Shown: positions 6,548-13,059 of the stretch, piece after piece
Position numbering within the stretch: the stretch's first letter is position 1
Layout: the number at the start of each line of letters is the position of its first letter
Assembly (NCBI GenBank): GCA_900552395.1
Contig: URZJ01000027.1
Coordinates: forward strand, 1-14,085
Reading direction: 5' to 3'
Origin: an uncultured Collinsella sp.
Lineage (GTDB): Bacteria; Actinomycetota; Coriobacteriia; Coriobacteriales; Coriobacteriaceae
Length of the DNA: 14,085 nucleotides
Translations under genes and position numbers: made by a program
Notes under the pieces: model-generated
Told to the model about the DNA's origin: nothing
The model's database searches: none
What the model saw: only the letters and a program-made list of their open reading frames with translations

Positions 6548-7941
6548 AAGTAACCTGACCCCCGTGCACCAACGCCGGGATTGTCGACGCTTCGGCCGCG
6601 GCGCGATATGAGGCGCGAAACCTCGCCCAGCAACACGCCGATCACCACACCCATGAGAATGGGCAACTTTGCCATTTCGGCGGGCGAGCTGTTGAGCGGC
6701 ACAATAGTAGCGACAATCGAAAGCACGAGCTCTATCACGGGAATCGCGAGCGCTACCACGAGCACCTTACCCTCGAAGGGTGCGCGGAACACACGCGGGC
6801 GACCGTCGCATTTGCGCAGACGCCAAAACGCCGGGAACATCGGGATATAGCTCATAAGCAAGAAGACGACGTTCATCGAGAAGAAAACCCAAAAGACATC
6901 GGAGCCCTCGCCCAGCGGAATCTGGAGCAGTAGCACCATACTTGCAAAACAACCGTTAATGAGCGCCGAGCCGTTGGGCATGCCGGTCTTTTTGGACACC
7001 AACGCAAAGGGACGCGGCATGTTGCCATGGCGCGCGGCATAGCTCGCTACGTTGTTGACGCCAAAGCTCCAGCAGATCATATTGGCGAACAGCGTCACCA
7101 AAAAGGCCACGCCCACGACCATCGTCAGCGGGTGGGTGCGCCCCACCATAGCGGCGACTGCGTCCACAATGCCCGAATCGAGTGAAAGCTGCTCGGTGGG
7201 AACCGCGGCTCCAATGCCGATGCCGCAAATGATGTAAATTGCCGCAATGGCCACGCCGCCGGCAATAACCGCCTTGGGGATATCACGCGACGGGTTCTTC
7301 ATCGTGCTGGCAAAGGTCGCGACCACTTCGAAGCCCATAAAGTTGAACAGGATAATCGATAGGTACGTCAACGAATTGGTGTCGCCCAGATCTGGAATGA
7401 AGGTCTTAAACGACATGTCGTTGGCAAAGCCGTTATTGCAGGCAAACCAAATGCCGACGATTCCCACCACAGCGGTAATGAGCACCTTGATGACGGCGCC
7501 GCCGTCCATGACCCAATCTGCCTCGGCCACCGGCTGCATTGCCATGACCGTGACGCCCCACACAAAGGCAATCTCGATGGCGATTCGGATCCCGAGTGAA
7601 AACTCGATACCCCACACCGCATTAATGACACTGGGGAACATGCAGGCGATACTTGCCACCCACAGCGGAAAGTTAACCCAGTAGCACCAAGAGCAACGGG
7701 CGCCCCAACGGTCGCCCAGGCCCAAGCGAACCCAATCGTACAGGCCGCCCTCGGAATCAAACGCCGTACCCAGCTCGGCCACCACCAGACCATAGGGAAG
7801 CAAAAACGTAATGATAAGGAAGATCCACCAGAAGAACTGCACGTTGCCCATGGCAGATGCCGGAGCCGCCGCCTCGATGGTAAACACGACGCAGATAACC
7901 GAAAGGATAACCTCGATCAGGGAGAACTTTTTACCTGCCAT
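6532..7941 (-). CDS. APC-superfamily amino acid/amine permease, AguD paralogue
   Basis: A 469-residue transporter with about 12 membrane helices, in the glutamate/GABA- and agmatine/putrescine-antiporter-like part of the APC superfamily. It is closely related to the aguD product at 10084: both share EAAAPA-A-GN-QFFWWIFLI-TFLLPYG-VVAELGT, EGG-YDWVR-GLGD-WGAR and LFNFMGFEV-like blocks. The ATG at 7941 is chosen for GGGGGGAG six bases upstream and because it aligns with the aguD start; the frame opens 31 codons higher through non-conserved sequence. It is separated from aguA by tandem terminators and a structured leader, so it is probably controlled on its own. The substrate is unknown. An amino acid/polyamine exchange role fits the location. 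Confidence 0.85.
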   Translation of the reverse strand: MAGKKFSLIEVILSVICVVFTIEAAAPASAMGNVQFFWWIFLIITFLLPYGLVVAELGTAFDSEGGLYDWVRLGLGDRWGARCSWCYWVNFPLWVASIACMFPSVINAVWGIEFSLGIRIAIEIAFVWGVTVMAMQPVAEADWVMDGGAVIKVLITAVVGIVGIWFACNNGFANDMSFKTFIPDLGDTNSLTYLSIILFNFMGFEVVATFASTMKNPSRDIPKAVIAGGVAIAAIYIICGIGIGAAVPTEQLSLDSGIVDAVAAMVGRTHPLTMVVGVAFLVTLFANMICWSFGVNNVASYAARHGNMPRPFALVSKKTGMPNGSALINGCFASMVLLLQIPLGEGSDVFWVFFSMNVVFLLMSYIPMFPAFWRLRKCDGRPRVFRAPFEGKVLVVALAIPVIELVLSIVATIVPLNSSPAEMAKLPILMGVVIGVLLGEVSRLISRRGRSVDNPGVGARGSGYFAPKQ

Positions 7942-8113
7942 GGCATGCTCCCCCCACGGCAAAAAGGATGGCATCTGTACCGAAGGCGCAGCCCAAGGTA
8001 GGGTTGCAGGCCGCGTCACCGGTACAGGTGCCATCCCAAAGAGAGGAGAGGATGCAGTTGTTGGACCAACGCTCGCGGAACAGGCGCGTGTAGATAACGA
8101 TACGCTGGTACAT
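7931..8113 (-). CDS. Cysteine-containing 60-aa leader ORF overlapping the permease start
   Basis: Not recognised. It begins at ATG 8113, with GGAG six bases upstream, and its stop at 7933-7931 lies inside the permease gene, an 11-nt overlap that suggests translational coupling. Codons mostly end in C or G (ATC, TAC, AAC, GGC, CTC), like the real genes of the window and unlike a chance frame. The N-terminal part is basic and aromatic (MYQRIVIYTRLFRERW). The rest carries five cysteines (NNC, GTC, AAC, LGC and GAC contexts) and a short hydrophobic run (AILFAVGG). It may be a small regulatory or membrane-associated protein, or a leader peptide for the permease. Confidence 0.5.
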   Translation of the reverse strand: MYQRIVIYTRLFRERWSNNCILSSLWDGTCTGDAACNPTLGCAFGTDAILFAVGGACHGR

Positions 8114-8168
8114 AGATACTCCGATCAAAACGGCCGCGTTCGCGACCGGAAACTTTCGGCAATTGAAG

Positions 8169-8236
8169 ACGCGTCTGACCTGGGAAATTCAAGCGAACAA
8201 TTGGCCTAACCCGCAAAAATCCCAGGCCAGACGCGT
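8169..8236 (-). promoter_or_regulatory. Long hairpin in the permease leader
   Basis: A 17-bp stem: ACGCGTCTGACCTGGGA (8169-8185) with TCCCAGGCCAGACGCGT (8220-8236) around a 34-nt loop. The single non-Watson-Crick position is G-U in RNA from the minus strand and A-C in RNA from the plus strand, so the fold is favoured in the permease transcript. It lies between the terminator at 8253 and the leader ORF at 8113. Confidence 0.6.
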
Positions 8237-8252
8237 ACTCAATCAAAGAAAA

Positions 8253-8284
8253 GGGCACTCCGATGTGGAGGCAACGGAGTGCCC
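8253..8284 (-). terminator. Strong Rho-independent terminator after aguA
   Basis: A perfect 10-bp stem, GGGCACTCCG (8253-8262) with CGGAGTGCCC (8275-8284), has a 12-nt loop and is followed on the minus strand by TTTTCTTTGATT. It lies about 230 nt past the aguA stop. It either ends the agu operon or attenuates read-through into the permease. Confidence 0.8.
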
Positions 8285-8290
8285 AAAGAA

Positions 8291-8378
8291 AACCCAACCG
8301 ACCAAGACATCAAGCAAATCAACCATCAATGCCCCAAGATGGTCCGATTCACCGACCGTCCGATTGATCGGCTGGGTT
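8291..8378 (-). terminator. Upstream terminator-like stem with long loop
   Basis: Arms 8291-8305 and 8364-8378 form a 15-bp stem. In minus-strand RNA all positions pair, with two G-U pairs; in plus-strand RNA these would be A-C mismatches. TTCTTT follows immediately on the minus strand. The loop is 58 nt. Together with the next hairpin it makes a tandem terminator or attenuator. Confidence 0.45.
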
Positions 8379-8413
8379 CCCGAAGCATCACGGCTCGGAA
8401 AGTCAGACGTTTA

Positions 8414-8520
8414 CTCGGCGTGCTCAGGTGCGCCAGATTGGCGCGAACGAGGAGCGTAGCGTACTGACGCTACGTAAGCGACGAGTGAACGCCAAGGTGG
8501 CGTGCCTGAGTTACGCCGAG
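8414..8520. repeat. Structured inverted repeat spanning the aguA stop codon
   Basis: A long imperfect inverted repeat: CTCGGCGT, CTCAGG, TG, CGCCA, TTGGCG on the left (8414-8441) face CGCCAA, TGGCG, TG, CCTGAG, ACGCCGAG on the right (8490-8520). Inside is a purine-rich symmetric internal loop and an apical hairpin CGTAGCGT-ACTG-ACGCTACG (8455-8474). The right arm includes the aguA stop codon (8511-8513) and its last codons. The element at 9991-10096 has the same plan. Confidence 0.65.
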
Positions 8521-9716
8521 GGCTCCTGCTGGGTAATGCAGTGGATGTTGCCGCCGCCGAAGACGACCTGCTCGGACTGGACGCCGACGCACTTGTAGAC
8601 GCCCTCGCCCCAGACCTCGTCGTAGATCTTCTGGAGCGTGTCAACGGCCAGCTGGTCGTTCTCGTCGCCGTACTGCGGGACGATAACGCCGTGGTTGGTG
8701 ACCAGGTAGTTCATGTAAGAGGCGATCAGCGGCTCGTCGGGGACGCGCGGCTCGGCGTTCTCGTCGGCGTCGATGGTGTCGCAGGAAGCCTGGTCCATGA
8801 ACAGCGGGTTCACGGGCATGCAGAGCTTGTAGACCTTCATCTTGCGGCCCTTGGCGTCAACGGCGTTGGAGAGGGTCTCGTAGGCGGCGTGGCACTGCTC
8901 GTAGAACGGATACTCGGGATCGTCGGTCCAGATGCAGGCCATGACGCCCGGAGCGATGAACGTGGCGACGTCGTCGATGTGGCCGTTGGTCTCCTCGGGG
9001 TCGATGCCCTCCTTGACCCAGATGACCTTCTCGACACCCAGGTAATCCTTGAGGTGCTCGTCCATGTAGGCGCGAAGCTCCTCGCTCCAGGGCTCAAACT
9101 TCTTCTTGAACTTGGGCCAGATGGACTCGGGATCCTCTTCCTCCTCGAGCACCGCAGAGCAGGTGCGGCCCGGGGAGAGCAGGCACTGGTCGGTCACGAC
9201 AAGGGTGCCCTCGCCGTCGACGGTGATGGAGCCGCCCTCGAGGATCATGTCATCGGGACGATAGCGACGGCAGCCGGAGAGCTCAGCCATCTTAAGGGCG
9301 ATCTGCTCGTCCTTGTCCCACGGGAAATAAAGACCGTCGACGAGACCGCCGTAGGCGTTGAAGTGCCAGTGGTTGGCGCGCTTCTCACCCTTGCCGTTGA
9401 TGACGTAGGTGGCGGCGGTGTCGCGGAACCAAGCGTCGTCGGTGGTCATCTCGATAACGGTGACGTTCTCGTCGTTCTCGAAGACGGCCTTGCAGTTGGC
9501 GTAGTCAGCCTGATTGGCGCACATGGTGACCGGGGTGAACTCGGCGATGGCGCGGGCGATGGCGGCATACTGCTTCTGAGCCGGCTTGGCGCCGTGGGCC
9601 CAGGTGTCGGTGCGGTGGGGCCAGCCCATCCACACGCGATCCTGCGGGGCGAACTCAGCAGGCATGAAGAAGCCGTCGGCCTTGGGAGTGGACTCGGACT
9701 CGGTGATCGTACGCAT
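8511..9716 (-). CDS. aguA: Agmatine deiminase
   Basis: Hydrolyses agmatine to N-carbamoylputrescine and ammonia in the cytoplasm. 401 residues, longer than the usual ~365. Signatures of the guanidino-group-modifying fold: FMPAEFAPQDRVWMGWPHR (16-35); TDDAWFRD (92-99) with the catalytic acid and substrate contacts; LEGGSITVDGEGT (159-171); the catalytic histidine H246 in ETNGHIDD; and the nucleophile C393 in GGGNIHCITQQEP. The extra length is largely an acidic-then-basic insertion at about 185-222, after LLSPGR. ATG 9716 follows GGAGG with a spacing of 7 nt; the open frame extends 76 codons upstream through arginine-rich non-conserved sequence. Third codon positions are almost all G or C, suggesting high expression. 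It is third in the ptcA-aguD-aguA order, behind a 367-nt structured spacer. Confidence 0.95.
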   Translation of the reverse strand: MRTITESESTPKADGFFMPAEFAPQDRVWMGWPHRTDTWAHGAKPAQKQYAAIARAIAEFTPVTMCANQADYANCKAVFENDENVTVIEMTTDDAWFRDTAATYVINGKGEKRANHWHFNAYGGLVDGLYFPWDKDEQIALKMAELSGCRRYRPDDMILEGGSITVDGEGTLVVTDQCLLSPGRTCSAVLEEEEDPESIWPKFKKKFEPWSEELRAYMDEHLKDYLGVEKVIWVKEGIDPEETNGHIDDVATFIAPGVMACIWTDDPEYPFYEQCHAAYETLSNAVDAKGRKMKVYKLCMPVNPLFMDQASCDTIDADENAEPRVPDEPLIASYMNYLVTNHGVIVPQYGDENDQLAVDTLQKIYDEVWGEGVYKCVGVQSEQVVFGGGNIHCITQQEPSA

Positions 9717-9990
9717 AAGATTTCCTCCAAATCGAACGATCGCTTGCCGCGGGCGGGTTACCCGCGGCCTAAAACCAAGAGATAGTGGGCGCCCGTCCCC
9801 CGGCAAAGGTCGGGGCGCCCGGTACCGGTTTTCACGGAGCCGCACCGGCGAGCGACGACGTAGCCAAGTGCGCGGAGACATGCGCACGAAGGATACGAGA
9901 GAGAGGTTGGGGCGGGAGGTGGTTACCGGAGCTATCGCTCGCACCCGCCCCAGGGAATGGTTAGCAAATTTGTCGCTTTGGGCACGCCCC
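9717..9990 (-). promoter_or_regulatory. Structured aguA leader
   Basis: 274 nt without a credible gene. It has several hairpins: GCCGCGGG/CCCGCGGC (9746-9768), ending about 30 nt before the aguA ATG; GGGCGCCC twice (9787-9794 and 9813-9820); and TGGGGCGGG/CCCGCCCCA (9908-9952). No known riboswitch class was recognised, and no clear promoter is seen on the minus strand. It could be an RNA-processing or translational control region. Confidence 0.45.
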
Positions 9991-10096
9991 CGAAGAGGCT
10001 AGAGTGCCCGGAGTCGGGAGCGAAAAGCCCGACGAAGCGTACTTTGGTACGCGAGGAGGGTTGGAGCCCCGAATCCGGGTGCTCTAGTCCTCTTCG
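9991..10096. repeat. Structured inverted repeat spanning the aguD stop codon
   Basis: The left arm CGAAGAGG, AGAG, TG, CCCGGA, TCGGG (9991-10018) faces CCCGA, TCCGGG, TG, CTCT, CCTCTTCG (10068-10096). A purine-rich internal region leads to an apical hairpin GCGTAC-TTTG-GTACGC (10037-10052). The right arm contains the aguD stop codon (10084-10086) and its final codons. The plan matches the element at the end of aguA, including the TG facing TG, which pairs as tandem G-U only in plus-strand RNA. Confidence 0.65.
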
Positions 10097-11523
10097 GCCT
10101 CGGCGGCCTCCTCAGCCAGGCGCTGAGCAGCCAGCTCAGGGGTGAGACCCTTGTACTCGGTCTCGCGACCCTTGGCGCTGACGACGCGGACGACCTCGCC
10201 GATGAGCACAAGCACGATGAAGATAACGATCATCGGGACCTTGTCGCCAATTTCATCGACGGAGAACGGAACCAGCGTTGCAACGATGGCCAGGATCAGC
10301 TCGATGCAGGGGATGGCCAGCATAACCTTCATCATGGCGCCCTTAAACGGGAACGTGAAGATGCGCTCGCGGTTCGGGTCGTTCTTACGAAGGTTGAGGA
10401 ACGCCGGGAACATCGGGATGTAGGTGAGCAGCAGGAAGACGACGGAGGTGCCGAAGAGCATCCAGAAGACACCGTTGGAGATGGCGTCGATGGGAACCAG
10501 CTGCAGGCACAGCACCAGGGAGGCAACGACGGCGTTGACCAGGTTGGCGCCGTTGGGCATATCGTCGTCAGAGATCATCGAGGCGAAGACCTTGGGCATG
10601 TTGCCGTGCTCGGCAGCGTAGCGAGCAACGGAGTTAACGCCGAAGGACCAAGCGGCCATGTTTGCGAACAAGGTGATCAGGAAGGCGATGCAGATGACCT
10701 TAAAGATCATGGAGTCGCCCACCATGGTCTGGACTGCGACAATCATGCCAAAGTCGGGGTCGATGGAATCGGCCGGCACAGCAGCGCCGATGCCAAAGCC
10801 AGCGAACAGGTAGATCACGGCGATGGACAGGCCACCAACGATGATAGCCTTGGGGATATCGCGAGCGGGATCGGCCATGTCGTCGGTCATGGTGCAGATG
10901 ACCTCGAAGCCCATGAAGTTAAAGATGATGATCGACAGGTAACCGAGAGCGTTGGTGTTGGTGAGCTCGGGCAGGAAGGTGGCAGCGGACATGTCGTTCG
11001 CAAAACCGTTCTCCATGGCATACCAAATGCCCAGGGCGCCAACGATAACGGCGACGGCGACCTTGATGATGGCGCCTCCGTTAAGAACCCACTCGGAGTC
11101 GGCCGCCTTTGAGCGGCCCATAAGGTAGACGATCCACACAAAGGCAAGTTCGATACCCATCTTGGCGACCAAGTTGAACTCGACGCCAAAGGCCATGCCC
11201 AGGATGTCGGGGAACATGGTAGCCAGCGAGGCAATCCACAGCGGGTAGTTGACCCAGTAGTAGTACGAGATGCGGGCGCCCCACTTGTCGCCCAGGCCAT
11301 CGCGCACCCAGTCGTAAATGCCGCCCTCGCCGTCATAGGTGGTACCGAGCTCGGCGACAACCATGCCGTAGGGAAGCAGGAAGGTCAGGATCAGGAAGAT
11401 CCACCAGAAGAACTGCTGGTTGCCAATGGCAGCAGCAGGAGCGGCGGCCTCGCAAACGAAGACGACGCAGATGATGGTCGAAATGACCGTCAAAAAGGAA
11501 AGCTTTTTCTTTCCGTCGCTCAT
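10084..11523 (-). CDS. aguD: Agmatine/putrescine antiporter-type APC permease
   Basis: A 479-residue membrane protein with about 12 helices, APC superfamily. Its position between ptcA and aguA marks it as the operon's exchanger, importing agmatine and exporting putrescine. The N-terminal block (EAAAPAAAIGNQQFFWWIF, residues 25-43) and FLLPYGMVVAELGT form the first helices; IIFNFMGFEVICTM marks the helix-6 region; the C-terminal tail (KGLTPELAAQ ... EEAEED) is acidic and cytoplasmic. ATG 11523 has AAGGAG six bases upstream. G/C-ending codons dominate. The second permease at 6532 is a paralogue. The substrate is inferred from context and family, not from a diagnostic residue. Confidence 0.85.
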   Translation of the reverse strand: MSDGKKKLSFLTVISTIICVVFVCEAAAPAAAIGNQQFFWWIFLILTFLLPYGMVVAELGTTYDGEGGIYDWVRDGLGDKWGARISYYYWVNYPLWIASLATMFPDILGMAFGVEFNLVAKMGIELAFVWIVYLMGRSKAADSEWVLNGGAIIKVAVAVIVGALGIWYAMENGFANDMSAATFLPELTNTNALGYLSIIIFNFMGFEVICTMTDDMADPARDIPKAIIVGGLSIAVIYLFAGFGIGAAVPADSIDPDFGMIVAVQTMVGDSMIFKVICIAFLITLFANMAAWSFGVNSVARYAAEHGNMPKVFASMISDDDMPNGANLVNAVVASLVLCLQLVPIDAISNGVFWMLFGTSVVFLLLTYIPMFPAFLNLRKNDPNRERIFTFPFKGAMMKVMLAIPCIELILAIVATLVPFSVDEIGDKVPMIVIFIVLVLIGEVVRVVSAKGRETEYKGLTPELAAQRLAEEAAEAEED

Positions 11524-11656
11524 GATGAGCTCCTTCGCTCAGTCTTGGACAGATCCGAGGCCCTAAGGTATTAAGGCAATTGCTTGGGCCTCGGTGAGCG
11601 GGCGACAGGAGACGAGCATCCGCCGCCCGCAAACGTGCTTTTAGAAGCCTTGAGGC
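11524..11656 (-). promoter_or_regulatory. ptcA-aguD spacer with inverted repeats
   Basis: 133 nt with three dyads: CCGAGGCCC/GGGCCTCGG (11555-11594), GCGGGCG/CGCCCGC (11598-11630) and AAGCCT-TG-AGGCTT (11645-11658, touching the ptcA stop). None is followed by a U-run on the minus strand, so they are more likely RNA stability or processing structures than intrinsic terminators. Confidence 0.45.
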
Positions 11657-12730
11657 TTAGAGCTGCTCGAGAGCCTCGAGAGCGGCGTGGAGCTCAGCCT
11701 TGGCGGAGTACTCGACACCCTCGTCGTTGAGCGGGGTGCGCTTGCCCAGGGCGGCAAGGAGAGCACGGATGGAGTGCTTGCGGTTCTCGGCCTCGACCCA
11801 GCACAGGGAGCGCTCGGGATCGTCCATGACTTCGTCGACGACCTCCTCGTTGCGGGTGGCCGGCAGGCAGTGCATGAACTTGGAGTTGGGGCCGGCAAAG
11901 TTCATCATGTCCATGGTGACCTGATACTTGGGATAGAACACGTCCATGTAGTTCTCGCCCGAGACCTCCTCGTCGTACAGGCCATACCACACGTCGGTGT
12001 AGATGAAGTCGGCGCCCTTGATGCACTCGATGTCGTCGGAGATGACGACAGAGCCGCCGGAGACCTTGCAGTTCTCCTCGGCGATGGCCATCATCTGCTT
12101 GCCGAACTCGGCGCGCTCCTCGACGGTGCCAACGTGCAGGCCGCCGTCGGGGATCTGGTGGCCCTTAGGTCCAAACTGGACAAACTTCATGCCGACCTTG
12201 GAGGCGATGAACATGAGGGAGACGCAGACCTGGGTGGCGTCGCCGATGAAGGCCAGGGTGCAGTCCTCGATCTTCTTGCCCTCGGGGAGGTTCTCGAGCA
12301 TGGTCATGAGGTCGCCCATCTCCTGCGTGGGATGGTTGAACTCGGACATGCCGTTGATGACGGGCACAGCGGAGCCCTCGGCGAGGCCGACGACGTCCTT
12401 GTGACGGTCAACGCGAGCCATCATGATGTCGAGCAGCGAGCCCATAACGCGAGCGGTGTCGCCCAGGGACTCGTGACCGCCGAGCTGGATGGTGCCAGGG
12501 CCATAGAACTGAGCATGGCCGCCGAGGTCGGTCATAGCGGTCTCGAAGGAAAGACGGGTGCGGGTGGAAACCTGCTGGAAGATCATGCCAAGGCTCTGGT
12601 TGCGGAGCAGGTGCGGATAATAACCGTCAACCTTGATGGCCTTCTTCATTGCCAGGCCAAGATCCTCGATAGCCAGGATCTGCTCTTTGGTGAAGTCGTT
12701 GGTGTCGATGAAATCCTTAGGCAGCGCCAT
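11657..12730 (-). CDS. ptcA: Putrescine carbamoyltransferase
   Basis: 357 residues, full length. It catalyses phosphorolysis of N-carbamoylputrescine to putrescine and carbamoyl phosphate. The carbamoyl-phosphate site is STRTR (55-59) plus HPTQE (133-137). The C-terminal HCLPATRNEEV (287-297) is the putrescine-type signature; ornithine carbamoyltransferases have HCLPAFHD-like sequence there. YGPGTIQLGGHESLGDTARV (76-95) also fits this subfamily. ATG 12730 follows AAAGGAA; the frame opens 28 codons higher without conserved sequence. It is the first gene of the agu operon and faces the divergent regulator at 13060 across a 329-nt control region. It is sometimes called aguB. Confidence 0.93.
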   Translation of the reverse strand: MALPKDFIDTNDFTKEQILAIEDLGLAMKKAIKVDGYYPHLLRNQSLGMIFQQVSTRTRLSFETAMTDLGGHAQFYGPGTIQLGGHESLGDTARVMGSLLDIMMARVDRHKDVVGLAEGSAVPVINGMSEFNHPTQEMGDLMTMLENLPEGKKIEDCTLAFIGDATQVCVSLMFIASKVGMKFVQFGPKGHQIPDGGLHVGTVEERAEFGKQMMAIAEENCKVSGGSVVISDDIECIKGADFIYTDVWYGLYDEEVSGENYMDVFYPKYQVTMDMMNFAGPNSKFMHCLPATRNEEVVDEVMDDPERSLCWVEAENRKHSIRALLAALGKRTPLNDEGVEYSAKAELHAALEALEQL

Positions 12731-12866
12731 GTCGATTCCTTTCCGCCGGTCGTGCCGACTATTGCTATGAGGCGCTCGAACATCACGCCTCGTGTTGACA
12801 AGACCATCATTCACCCGTATGCAATTTTTACCTAGTTTATTCGGGATTAAAGACCGTTCACGGAGT

Positions 12867-12921
12867 TACACCCCCTCTAAACCAATATAAACCCGCAGGT
12901 AGCCAGCTTGCAGGGGGTTTA
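12867..12921. promoter_or_regulatory. Candidate AguR-type operator array
   Basis: Plus-strand TAnACC copies follow one another at helical-turn spacing: TACACCCCCT (12867), TAAACCAAT (12878) and TAAACCCGCA (12888), steps of 11 and 10 bp. A fourth, TAAACCCCCT, lies on the opposite strand (12912-12921), making a dyad with the first. The third extends to TAAACCCGCAGGTA, nearly identical to 3549-3562. The site lies about 140 nt upstream of ptcA and about 140 nt upstream of the regulator. Confidence 0.5.
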
Positions 12922-12990
12922 CTACCTAGAACCGCGAACGGTATACGGCTATGCTGTATCTCGGCGCCTAATCCGCAATGGAACGAAGGG

Positions 12991-13020
12991 TTGAGACGTC
13001 TATATCCCACAAGGTATACA
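12991..13020 (+). promoter_or_regulatory. Promoter of the divergent regulator
   Basis: TTGAGA (12991-12996) and TATACA (13015-13020) are separated by 18 bp, 40 nt before the chosen ATG at 13060. The opposite strand shows no comparably good promoter for ptcA, which would suit an activator-dependent operon. Confidence 0.5.
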
Positions 13021-13059
13021 GGGCTCGGCCATAGATGAAATGAGATGGGACGGTGGCAG

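Noticed and set aside
8502..9785. 427-codon plus-strand frame opposite aguA
   Set aside because: Val/Leu/Asp/Gly-rich antisense shadow created by strong G/C third-position bias of aguA.
9717..9944. N-terminal extension of agmatine deiminase to 9944
   Set aside because: The extension is Arg/Pro-rich and non-conserved, and a strong GGAGGAAA site precedes ATG 9716.
9717..9990. Guanidine or other known riboswitch ahead of aguA
   Set aside because: Hairpins are present, but I could not match any known riboswitch consensus.
11687..12835. 382-codon plus-strand frame opposite ptcA
   Set aside because: Same codon-bias shadow; ptcA on the minus strand carries the catalytic signatures.
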